Below, in pieces: positions 1 through 5,767 of a DNA stretch of 16,554 nucleotides. This DNA is from CAZSXS01 sp964611385 (GTDB lineage Bacteria; Bacillota; Clostridia; Lachnospirales; CAYPQA01). A model generated the notes under the pieces. It searched no databases, was not told where the DNA came from, and was given only the letters and a program-made list of their open reading frames with translations. Position 1 is the stretch's first letter. Every line of letters starts with the position of its first letter. The stretch is taken from assembly GCA_964611385.1 (NCBI GenBank), contig CAZSXS010000081.1:1-16554 (forward strand). The letters run 5' to 3'. Position numbers and translations under genes: made by a program.

Positions 1-130
1 AATGATGTTGTTACACTTGTTGCTTGATGCTATTTTCATTCCGAAAGGCGTATATTTAATAAATAAATTGTCAAACAAGATAACAACAATAATGCCAAAG
101 AACAGCCTACAAATAAATCTGGAGGCTGTA

Positions 131-161
131 TTTGTCGAAAAATGTTTTAGTCTGTCGCTGA
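131..161 (+). repeat. 31-bp direct repeat, copy 1, with Spo0A-box-like core
   Basis: This copy matches 1018-1048 at 29 of 31 positions in the same orientation. It begins TTTGTCGAAAA, which contains the 0A-box core TGTCGAA, and has a second TGTCG exactly 20 bp further on (TCTGTCGCTGA). A hairpin (102-129) stands directly in front of it, as also happens at the second copy. It may be a regulator binding site or the end of a small mobile element; the sequence alone does not decide. Confidence 0.55.
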
Positions 162-234
162 GGTGCTGTCAAGTTAGGACTAAGTTTTTTCAACAAAGAG
201 TTGGAAAAGTCATTGTGTATTTGATTGAGTTGCA

Positions 235-248
235 GTATACTTGTATAC
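235..248. promoter_or_regulatory. Operator-like tandem palindrome upstream of the acetyltransferase gene
   Basis: GTATAC occurs twice, separated by TT (235-240 and 243-248), and the second copy sits inside TTGTATACAA. GTATAC-type palindromes are typical of GntR-family operators. The motif overlaps a weak promoter-like pair, TTGATT at 221-226 and TATACA 17 bp downstream. It lies about 85 bp before the ATG at 333. The regulator is unknown. Confidence 0.3.
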
Positions 249-332
249 AATGAAGAAAATAATGATTATCCTATAACTATGAACAAGCGAACAAAAATAG
301 AGATTATTTATATAGTGGGGAGGATATAGAGT

Positions 333-848
333 ATGAATATTAAACTTGTTTTGCCATCTACTAAATACAAAGAAAAAGTTTTAAGCTATAAAGCAGATTT
401 TATTAAAAATGGTGATAGTATGGACGGAACGGCAGGTCTTCGTAATGCTCAGACGTTTGAGGAATGGTTTGATGCTTGGAAAGATAATTTGACAGAGGCA
501 ACAGTGCGTGATAATTTGGTTCCTGCAACAACCTTTTTAGCGGTTAATGAAAATGATGATGTGGTCGGAATGATAGATATAAGGCACAGATTAAACGATT
601 GTTTAATGAATTTTGGCGGTCACATTGGTTATAGCGTCATTAAATCGCAAAGACAAAAAGGGATTGCAACAAAAATGCTGGCACTTGCACTTGACCAATG
701 TACAAAACTTAATATATTTAAAGTGTTAATTACTTGTGATAAAAAAAATATTGCCTCTGCAAAAACTATTACGAATAATGGTGGTGTTCTTGAGAATGAA
801 GTTCAAGAAGATAACAGGGTAACTCAACGTTATTGGATTGAGCTATAA
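333..848 (+). CDS. GNAT-family N-acetyltransferase
   Basis: A 171-residue cytosolic protein predicted to transfer an acetyl group from acetyl-CoA to an unknown amine. The acetyl-CoA pyrophosphate-binding loop (motif A) is R-Q-K-G-I-A at residues 107-112, preceded by HIGYSVIKSQ, which fits beta-strand 4 of the GNAT fold. The overall pattern resembles the predicted acetyltransferases of COG3981. The start is supported by GTGGGGAGG about 10 bases before the ATG. The gene stands alone: nothing is coded within 330 bp upstream, and a hairpin-rich gap with a terminator follows. It is visibly more AT-rich than the hyd genes downstream, which fits an accessory origin. The substrate cannot be read from the sequence. 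Confidence 0.88.
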   Translation: MNIKLVLPSTKYKEKVLSYKADFIKNGDSMDGTAGLRNAQTFEEWFDAWKDNLTEATVRDNLVPATTFLAVNENDDVVGMIDIRHRLNDCLMNFGGHIGYSVIKSQRQKGIATKMLALALDQCTKLNIFKVLITCDKKNIASAKTITNNGGVLENEVQEDNRVTQRYWIEL

Positions 849-987
849 CTTCAAGTTATGAGTATAATCCTTAGCCATTCACCTTTAGCCCTTAGTCGAT
901 CTCCGACACAGCAGAGATTATAAGCACAATATTTGCTTTTAGAAAGATTTTCTCTGCATAAGAAAATCATTATAATCCTGAAATTAT
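849..987. other. Intergenic stretch packed with stem-loops
   Basis: No gene is visible. Several stem-loops follow one another: ATAAC/GTTAT at 845-859 overlapping the stop codon of the acetyltransferase, ATCTC/GAGAT at 899-918, AAGCA/TGCTT at 922-938, and GATTTTCT/AGAAAATC at 946-968 (perfect 8-bp arms). TATAATCCT occurs twice, at 863-871 and 971-979. The stretch runs into the terminator at 988-1020. It could be an untranslated 3' region or a small RNA; the arms are short and AT-rich, so chance pairing is possible. Confidence 0.4.
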
Positions 988-1020
988 AAAAAAGCCGTCA
1001 CTTCATTTTGACGGCTTTTT
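988..1020 (+). terminator. Rho-independent terminator
   Basis: A hairpin with arms GCCGTCA (994-1000) and TGACGGC (1009-1015) and an 8-base loop is followed by five T and preceded by six A, so it can work on both strands. It ends transcription from the GNAT gene and insulates the gene train that starts at 1120. Confidence 0.85.
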
Positions 1021-1048
1021 GTCGAAAATTGTTTTAGTTTGTCGCTGA
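1018..1048 (+). repeat. 31-bp direct repeat, copy 2, with Spo0A-box-like core
   Basis: This is the second copy of the repeat at 131-161 (29 of 31 bases identical). It starts inside the T-tract of the terminator hairpin and reads TTTGTCGAAAATTG, with a second TTTGTCG exactly 20 bp after the first. It lies about 70 bp before the PH-domain gene. Both copies follow a hairpin and precede a + strand gene. Confidence 0.55.
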
Positions 1049-1119
1049 CACAGGCTGAAGATTGAAAAAACTATCCTCAATGATAAATTGATCCTCAATA
1101 AAAATAAAAGGAGTTTTGT

Positions 1120-1497
1120 ATGATTGATTTCCAAAATTCAAGTTTTTTGAAACTGAAACGAGTTGCTGATTCTGATTTCAAATCCATGGTGAGTCCTATG
1201 TTTGTAGAGGGCGAGCACCTAATCTCTACCTATCGCGGAATCAGAGACGGAGTTGTATTTACAAACAAAAGAATTATATCCATTAATGTACAAGGAATGA
1301 CTGGAAAGAAAAAAGATATTACATCCATGCCATACAGTAAAATTCAAGTGTTTTCTATTGAAAGTGCTGGTGTTTTTGATTTGGACAGTGAACTTGAACT
1401 ATGGTTTTCTGGGATAGGGAAGGTTAAGTTTGAATTCACAGGTGATGCCAATGTATCCGAAATATGTAAAATGATTTCAGGATTTGTTTTGAAATAA
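1120..1497 (+). CDS. Bacterial PH-domain protein
   Basis: A 125-residue protein with no signal peptide or membrane segment. The pattern VFTNKRIISI at residues 46-55, followed by KKKDITSMPYSKIQVF and an alternating hydrophobic C-terminal half, matches the bacterial pleckstrin-homology-like family (bPH, PF08000 type), a small beta-barrel of unknown function, often annotated as a YvlB- or YyaB-like protein. The length fits a single domain. AAAGGAG lies 6 bases before the ATG. The direct repeat ATCCTCAAT (1073-1081 and 1091-1099) sits just upstream. It is the first gene of the accessory train; the role is unknown. Confidence 0.75.
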   Translation: MIDFQNSSFLKLKRVADSDFKSMVSPMFVEGEHLISTYRGIRDGVVFTNKRIISINVQGMTGKKKDITSMPYSKIQVFSIESAGVFDLDSELELWFSGIGKVKFEFTGDANVSEICKMISGFVLK

Positions 1498-1541
1498 GGC
1501 AGAATAAGACCTTGTTTCCATATGAAAAAGGGGTAGATCAA

Positions 1542-1967
1542 ATGCTTGAGATAAAATTTTACAACTCAAATGAAATTGCAGATGCCTTACTGAACTTTGC
1601 CGTAATCGTGTCTAAACACAAGGATCAATGGGTATTCTGCAAGCACAAGGAACGCACAACCTATGAGTGCCCAGGAGGACGAAGGGATCCGGGCGAAACA
1701 ATTGAAGAGACAGCCAGACGAGAGCTATATGAAGAGACAGGCGCTATTGAATTTACGTTAAGGGAGCTTTGCGTTTATTCTGTGGTTTCGGATGGTGTAG
1801 AGTCCTATGGGAAGCTCTACTACTCTGATATTAAATCATTTGCCGACTTACCAAACTTTGAAATCGAAAAGATTGAGCTATTTACTGAGCTCCCAACTCA
1901 ATGGACTTATCCTCTTATTCAACCAAAGCTCATGGAAAAAGTAAATTCGCTTGTATTTGCTCAATAA
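1542..1967 (+). CDS. NUDIX hydrolase, YtkD-like
   Basis: A 141-residue protein predicted to hydrolyse a nucleoside diphosphate linked to a moiety X. The NUDIX box is intact: G46-x5-E52-x7-R60-E61-L-x-E64-E65-x-G67, with the metal-binding REL-x-EE core. The preceding VIVSKHKDQWVFCKHKER...YECPGG resembles Bacillus YtkD, an 8-oxo-dGTP diphosphatase, so nucleotide-pool cleaning is possible but inferred. I chose ATG 1542, because AAGGGGT lies 8 bases before it; an upstream TTG at 1512 in the same frame lacks a binding site. The gene starts 44 bp after the PH-domain gene and is probably co-transcribed with it. Confidence 0.85.
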   Translation: MLEIKFYNSNEIADALLNFAVIVSKHKDQWVFCKHKERTTYECPGGRRDPGETIEETARRELYEETGAIEFTLRELCVYSVVSDGVESYGKLYYSDIKSFADLPNFEIEKIELFTELPTQWTYPLIQPKLMEKVNSLVFAQ

Positions 1968-2013
1968 ACTATATATCCGATCGAAAAATATTATTTACTG
2001 AGGAGAATGTGCA

Positions 2014-2313
2014 ATGATAAGGCATGTTGTTTCATGGAACTTTAAAGATGAAGTTTCGGAAGATGAGAATCGTAGAAATGCAGATACGATTAAACAAGAG
2101 CTGGAGAACTTAAAAGATCTCATTCCTGAAATTGTAGAAATCAAGGTTTATACTCAATTTACTTCGACAAGCAGCAGAAAAGTGATGCTGAGCAGTCTGT
2201 TTCAATCTGAGGAAGATTTGGCCAAGTATCAGATTCACCCTGAACATAAAAGAGTTAGCGAATTGGTCGGACGGCTTGTGACGGATCGGGTTTGCTTGGA
2301 TTTTTATGAGTGA
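2014..2313 (+). CDS. Dabb (stress-responsive A/B barrel) domain protein
   Basis: A 99-residue protein matching the Dabb family (PF07876): N-terminal MIRHVVSWNFK, a helix with E-N-L-K-x-L-I-P-E-I (residues 30-41), a central strand, and the late pattern EEDLAKYQIHPEHKRV (66-81). These proteins form dimeric alpha+beta barrels; some members are enzymes and some are stress-induced with no known activity. The length fits exactly one domain. The start is fixed by TGAGGAGA 8 bases before the ATG. It follows the NUDIX gene by 46 bp on the same strand. The substrate is unknown. Confidence 0.85.
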   Translation: MIRHVVSWNFKDEVSEDENRRNADTIKQELENLKDLIPEIVEIKVYTQFTSTSSRKVMLSSLFQSEEDLAKYQIHPEHKRVSELVGRLVTDRVCLDFYE

Positions 2314-2324
2314 TAAAACGTTAT

Positions 2325-2380
2325 GAGTAATTTCGATTGCTTACTGGTAATTTCGAATAATTGAGCGTAATTCGATTAGA
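2325..2380 (+). repeat. Three direct repeats at 20-bp spacing
   Basis: GTAATTTCGA starts at 2327, again at 2347, and as GTAATTCGA (one T fewer) at 2367, so the copies lie exactly 20 bp apart. Two helical turns of B-DNA would put them on one face, as for cooperative binding sites. They fill the gap between the Dabb gene and the S51 peptidase gene, ending about 20 bp before that start codon. Confidence 0.6.
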
Positions 2381-2401
2381 ATCAAGGGTAGGTGGATAAC
2401 A

Positions 2402-3037
2402 GTGCAAACCATATTTGCAACCAGTGGATTTCCCAATGGGTTCACGATTGAATTCATTGATGAGTTAAGGAAACATACGGAAAATGTTAAAAACGCTGTT
2501 TTTGTTGCTTCGGATTTTTCCGCTCATGAAAAAACCAAGCGTCACATTGTTCGCTTCGTGGACATGTTCCACGAAAAAGGAATTGATTTTCAGAAGGTAG
2601 ACATCGTTGATAACCAAATTGATCCCCTGTCCGCTGTGACTTTAATCAAAAATGCTGACCTTGTATGGCTTTCAGGAGGTGCGACTTTACTTCAGATTCG
2701 GGATATCAAAAGGTATGCTTTGATTGAAGCACTGCAACAAAGAAATGGAGTTACCATCGGCATGAGTGCCGGATCTATGAATATGGCAAAGCGGGTTGTT
2801 CTTCCGAAGGATCCGCATAGTGATATTCCTGAACTATCGATTTATGATGGTATTGGACTGATAGACATAAACATTGAGCCGCACTTTAACACAGCAACGG
2901 CTGAACATATTGCGGAGATAGAAGAAGCCGCAAAGATCACGCCAATCTATGCATTGTGTGATGATGCTTTTATCAAGGTGCTTGATGACGAAATGAAGAT
3001 ATTCGGTGATTATCAAGTGTTTTCTACGCTTACATAG
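2402..3037 (+). CDS. Peptidase S51 / dipeptidase E-like protein
   Basis: A 211-residue cytosolic protein of the class I glutamine amidotransferase-like fold, S51 branch (PepE and cyanophycinase relatives). The nucleophile elbow is G120-M-S122-A-G-S, with Ser122 matching the catalytic serine of PepE. The preceding WLSGGATLLQ (89-98) corresponds to the family's GG-N/D-T turn, and H161 in EPHFN fits the catalytic histidine. The likely reaction is hydrolysis of a short peptide or isopeptide, but the substrate is unknown and many members are annotated only as type 1 glutamine amidotransferase-like. It uses a GTG start with GGTAGGTGG 7 bases upstream. It sits 18 bp before the second GNAT gene and is probably co-transcribed with it. 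Confidence 0.85.
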   Translation: MQTIFATSGFPNGFTIEFIDELRKHTENVKNAVFVASDFSAHEKTKRHIVRFVDMFHEKGIDFQKVDIVDNQIDPLSAVTLIKNADLVWLSGGATLLQIRDIKRYALIEALQQRNGVTIGMSAGSMNMAKRVVLPKDPHSDIPELSIYDGIGLIDINIEPHFNTATAEHIAEIEEAAKITPIYALCDDAFIKVLDDEMKIFGDYQVFSTLT

Positions 3038-3055
3038 CAGAAAGGAAATGATTGA

Positions 3056-3709
3056 ATGGAAATAATCCTTAGACCAGAGAAAGAATCGGAGTATCGTATC
3101 GTTGAAGAATTGACGCGGGAGGCTTTTTGGAACCATCACACGCCCGGCTGCAATGAACATTATCTTGTTCATATAATGAGAGATTCTGATTCCTTCATTA
3201 AAGAGCTTGATTATGTTGCGGTTGTTGACGACAAGATTGTAGGCAACATCATGTATACAAAGGCCATTATGCTTGGTGACGATCAAGTAAAGCACCCTGT
3301 GTTATGCTTTGGGCCGATTTCAGTCTTGCCCGCATACCAAGCGAAAGGTATCGGAAGAAAGCTAATAACACACACCAGAGAACTCGCAAAAGCATTAGGC
3401 TACACAGCGATTATCATCTATGGCGACCCTGCTTTTTATGAAAGAGTCGGGTTTATTCCAGCGGAATCTTTTTCGATTGGTACCGCTGAGAACAGTTATG
3501 CAGTAGCCTTGCTCGCCTGTGAATTAGTGCCAGGCGCATTAAAGAATTGTAAGGGCAGATTCTTTGAAGATGAGATATACACCATTGATTCAGAACGGGC
3601 AGAAGCCTTTGATAAAACCTTTCCGCCCAAGATCAAGGAATCCGGTCTTCCAAGCCAGGCTCGATTTTCCCAGCTTGTTTCCATGCATAAGGAAAGAGGA
3701 AGCTTATGA
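3056..3709 (+). CDS. GNAT-family N-acetyltransferase, YhbS-like
   Basis: A 217-residue cytosolic acetyltransferase. Motif A is Q95-A-K-G98-I-G100 within ISVLPAYQAKGIGRKLI, and GDPAFYERVGF about 40 residues later is the typical motif B segment of the COG3153 (YhbS) group, which is longer than minimal GNATs; a C-terminal extension of about 70 residues follows, as in that group. AAAGGAA precedes the ATG. The stop codon overlaps the next start (ATGA at 3706-3709), so translation is likely coupled to the NUDIX gene. The acetyl acceptor is unknown; small-molecule or tRNA substrates are both known in the wider family. Confidence 0.88.
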   Translation: MEIILRPEKESEYRIVEELTREAFWNHHTPGCNEHYLVHIMRDSDSFIKELDYVAVVDDKIVGNIMYTKAIMLGDDQVKHPVLCFGPISVLPAYQAKGIGRKLITHTRELAKALGYTAIIIYGDPAFYERVGFIPAESFSIGTAENSYAVALLACELVPGALKNCKGRFFEDEIYTIDSERAEAFDKTFPPKIKESGLPSQARFSQLVSMHKERGSL

Positions 3710-4203
3710 TATCTCTGATGAATTTCACTTGTGCGTTCCTTATTCATGACGAGAAAATGTTATTGATGAAGCGAGGGGCTGACCGAGCAATCAATCCTAA
3801 TTTTTGGAGCGGTGTCGGCGGCAAAATGGAAGCAAACGAGATCAACTCTCCTTATGAAGCCTGTTTGCGTGAGATGAATGAGGAAACCAGATTAAGTGCG
3901 GATGATCTGTATGATTTAAGCCTTAAGTACATAATAATACGCCGCCATAAAGATGCGATCCGACAAAGCTATATTTATTTCGGAACAGCCAAAACGAATA
4001 AGATAAGCTGCACAGACGAAGGGGAGTTGTTTTGGATACCGAATCATGATATACTCAATCGTACATTCACAGCTACTTACACGGAAATGCTGAAGCACTA
4101 CCTTTCGGAGGGGCAGCAAACGCAGCAAGTAGTTGTCGGTGTTGCCGAAAACAGGAAAGGACAGCTACAGATGAGTTGGTCTTTGCTGGAAGATTTTGAA
4201 TAA
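3706..4203 (+). CDS. NUDIX hydrolase with variant NUDIX box
   Basis: A 165-residue protein. The catalytic segment is G39-K-M-E-A-N-E45 followed by nine residues rather than seven and then R55-E56-M-N-E59-E60-T-R62. The metal-binding REMNEE core is present, but the spacing has two extra residues (around INSP) and the usual glycine after EET is arginine. Similar INDP-type insertions occur in some Firmicute NUDIX proteins, so activity is plausible. The upstream M-K-R-G-A...NFWSGVGGK segment is typical of the fold. GAGGAAGC lies just before the ATG, which overlaps the stop of the GNAT gene; a second in-frame ATG is at 3718. A strong terminator follows. The nucleotide substrate is not deducible. 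Confidence 0.85.
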   Translation: MISLMNFTCAFLIHDEKMLLMKRGADRAINPNFWSGVGGKMEANEINSPYEACLREMNEETRLSADDLYDLSLKYIIIRRHKDAIRQSYIYFGTAKTNKISCTDEGELFWIPNHDILNRTFTATYTEMLKHYLSEGQQTQQVVVGVAENRKGQLQMSWSLLEDFE

Positions 4204-4271
4204 AGGTATGTGATTCTGACGCCAAAGGATTTCTGAGGCGGAAGGGCTGTAAATATTTTCACAATATTTTT

Positions 4272-4294
4272 GCGCCCTTTTTGGGCGCTTTTTT
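4272..4294 (+). terminator. Terminator just before the hydrogenase maturation cluster, possible attenuator
   Basis: GCGCCC (4272-4277), loop TTTTT and GGGCGC (4283-4288) are followed by six T. It ends the accessory gene train. It is only about 31 bp before the ATG of the TM1266-like gene, leaving no room for a normal promoter in between. AAGGGC at 4242-4247 could pair with GCCCTT at 4274-4279, competing with the terminator's 5' arm. Confidence 0.85.
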
Positions 4295-4325
4295 GTTTTC
4301 AATTTTTTGATTAGGAGGAATTTGT

Positions 4326-4586
4326 ATGGAACGCGTTGCGTTAATCGGTATCATCATTCAAGACAAAAGATCAGTTGATAAGCTGAATGAGTTGCTTCAT
4401 CAGTATGGAGAATACATCATAGGGCGAATGGGCTTGCCCTACGGAAAAAGAAAGGTCAGCATTATCAGCATTGCCATAGATGCACCCCAGGATGTGATTA
4501 GTAGCTTGTCAGGAAAACTGGGGGCGCTTCCGGGGGTAAGCTCAAAGGCTGTATATGCCAAGCTTGACCAGGAGGAAGGGCTATGA
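4326..4586 (+). CDS. TM1266-like iron-only hydrogenase system regulator
   Basis: An 86-residue protein with an ACT-like (ferredoxin-fold) pattern: a hydrophobic first strand VALIGIIIQD, a helix with V-D-K-L-N-E-L-L-H-Q-Y, the family signature GRMGLPYGKRKVSIISIAID (about 33-52), and a last strand with a GALPGVSSKAVYAK turn. This is the small putative regulator that typically accompanies hydEGF genes (TM1266 family); its biochemical role is not established. AGGAGG lies 7 bases before the ATG. Its stop overlaps the hydE start (ATGA at 4583-4586), so the two are translationally coupled. Confidence 0.9.
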   Translation: MERVALIGIIIQDKRSVDKLNELLHQYGEYIIGRMGLPYGKRKVSIISIAIDAPQDVISSLSGKLGALPGVSSKAVYAKLDQEEGL

Positions 4587-5635
4587 AGCAGTTGATTGAT
4601 CAGCTGTGTGAAAAGCACTATCTGAGTAAAGAGGAGTATAGTACCTTGCTCGCAAAGAGAACAGAGGAATGCAAGGCCTATCTGTTTGCAAAATCCGCAG
4701 AGCTTGCCATTGAGCAGTACGGGAAGAAAGTTTTCTTCCGGGGGCTGATTGAAATTTCCAGCTACTGCAAAAATGACTGCTACTATTGCGGGATCAGGTG
4801 CAGCAACCGCCATGCTGGGCGTTACCGCTTGACAAAGGAACAGATTTTAAATTGCTGTGCGGTAGGCTATGACCTTGGCTTTCGGACTTTTGTTCTGCAA
4901 GGTGGGGAGGATCCTTATTTTACGGACGAGCGCTTAGTTGAAATCGTTGGAGGGATACGAACGACCTACCCGGACTGTGCCATCACCCTATCCCTGGGTG
5001 AAAGAAGCCGTGAAAGCTACCAAGCCCTTTTTGATGCTGGTGCCAACCGCTATCTGCTTCGGCATGAAAGCGCAAACCCTCAGCATTATCAAAGGCTGCA
5101 CCCAGCGAACTTGAGCCTAGAAAACAGAATCCGCTGCCTACACGACCTAAAAGCCATCGGCTATCAGGTTGGCTGCGGCTTTATGGTGGGTTCTCCCTTT
5201 CAGACCCTTGAAAACCTTGTGGAGGATTTATTGTTTATCCAAAGCTTCAAGCCTCATATGGTCGGGATAGGGCCTTTCATTGCCCATCATGACACGCCCT
5301 TCAAGCAAGAGAAGGCCGGGAGTCTGGAACTCAGCCTGTTCATGCTGGCTTTGGTGCGGCTAATTCAGCCCGCCGTGCTGCTTCCCGCCACCACGGCGCT
5401 GGGCAGTATAGACGAAAGTGGCCGCGAAAAGGGCATTCTTGTCGGGGCTAATGTGGTGATGCCCAATCTTTCGCCACCAGAAGTGCGGGCAAGCTATAGC
5501 CTATACGACAACAAGCTGTCCCTAGGAGCGGAAGCCTCAGAGGGGATGAATCTACTGCGAAGCCGAGTGGAAGCAATTGGGTATAGCCTTGCAGCTGGAC
5601 GAGGGGATCATAAAGAGCGATCAAACGTGGAATAG
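4583..5635 (+). CDS. hydE: [FeFe]-hydrogenase maturation radical SAM enzyme HydE
   Basis: A 350-residue radical SAM enzyme needed to build the 2Fe subcluster of the [FeFe]-hydrogenase H-cluster; it acts on the iron-cysteine complex made by HydG. The [4Fe-4S] motif C62-x3-C66-x2-C69 is followed by G-I-R. GGEDPYF (residues about 108-114) is the S-adenosylmethionine-binding GGE-type motif, and GILVGANVVMPNLSP near residues 284-298 is characteristic of HydE. The three C-terminal cysteines that hold an auxiliary cluster in Thermotoga HydE (C311, C319, C322) align without gaps with S313, G321 and L324, so that site is absent; it is known to be dispensable. Start ATG is preceded by AGGAGGAAGGG and overlaps the upstream stop. 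Confidence 0.95.
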   Translation: MKQLIDQLCEKHYLSKEEYSTLLAKRTEECKAYLFAKSAELAIEQYGKKVFFRGLIEISSYCKNDCYYCGIRCSNRHAGRYRLTKEQILNCCAVGYDLGFRTFVLQGGEDPYFTDERLVEIVGGIRTTYPDCAITLSLGERSRESYQALFDAGANRYLLRHESANPQHYQRLHPANLSLENRIRCLHDLKAIGYQVGCGFMVGSPFQTLENLVEDLLFIQSFKPHMVGIGPFIAHHDTPFKQEKAGSLELSLFMLALVRLIQPAVLLPATTALGSIDESGREKGILVGANVVMPNLSPPEVRASYSLYDNKLSLGAEASEGMNLLRSRVEAIGYSLAAGRGDHKERSNVE

Positions 5636-5660
5636 ATACTCAGTCAGGTTCAGCTTTGCA

Positions 5661-5711
5661 AAGCCGCCGACCAAAACAATAGAATTTAAGCGTTTTGAAT
5701 CATGGCGGCTT
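5661..5711 (+). other. Two-part stem-loop in the hydE-hydG gap
   Basis: Perfect outer arms AAGCCGCC (5661-5668) and GGCGGCTT (5704-5711) enclose inner arms CAAAAC (5672-5677) and GTTTTG (5692-5697), with a 14-base loop. No U-run follows the hairpin, so it is not a standard terminator; a role in mRNA processing or stability between hydE and hydG is an inference. A weak promoter-like pair (TTGGTA 5710-5715, TATAAG 5734-5739) lies immediately after it. Confidence 0.55.
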
Positions 5712-5767
5712 GGTAAATGTTTAGGAGACAGAGTATAAGTACAGTACAGCAGTAGAAGGAGATTCGT

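Larger units (their letters stand above)
1..332. other. AT-rich intergenic region without a convincing gene
   Basis: No coding region can be supported here. An 83-codon frame at 2-253 has no ribosome binding site and a composition unlike a protein, so I leave it out. The stretch holds an imperfect inverted repeat (TGTTGTTACACTTGT at 5-19 against ACAAGATAACAACA at 76-89), a hairpin with 7-bp arms (ACAGCCT 102-108, AGGCTGT 123-129), a 31-bp repeat at 131-161 that recurs at 1018-1048, and the double palindrome GTATAC-TT-GTATAC at 235-248. It probably carries the promoter and control region of the acetyltransferase gene that starts at 333. Confidence 0.5.

Noticed and set aside
2..253. 83-codon open frame at the left edge
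   Set aside because: No ribosome binding site, Cys/Leu/Phe-rich composition typical of AT-rich non-coding DNA, and it overlaps a hairpin and the 31-bp repeat.
1512..1541. TTG start giving ten more residues to the first NUDIX protein
   Set aside because: No ribosome binding site, whereas ATG 1542 has AAGGGGT at the right distance and fits the family.
4204..4325. Riboswitch before the hyd cluster
   Set aside because: The leader is too short and matches no aptamer I recognise; only a terminator with a possible competing stem can be supported.
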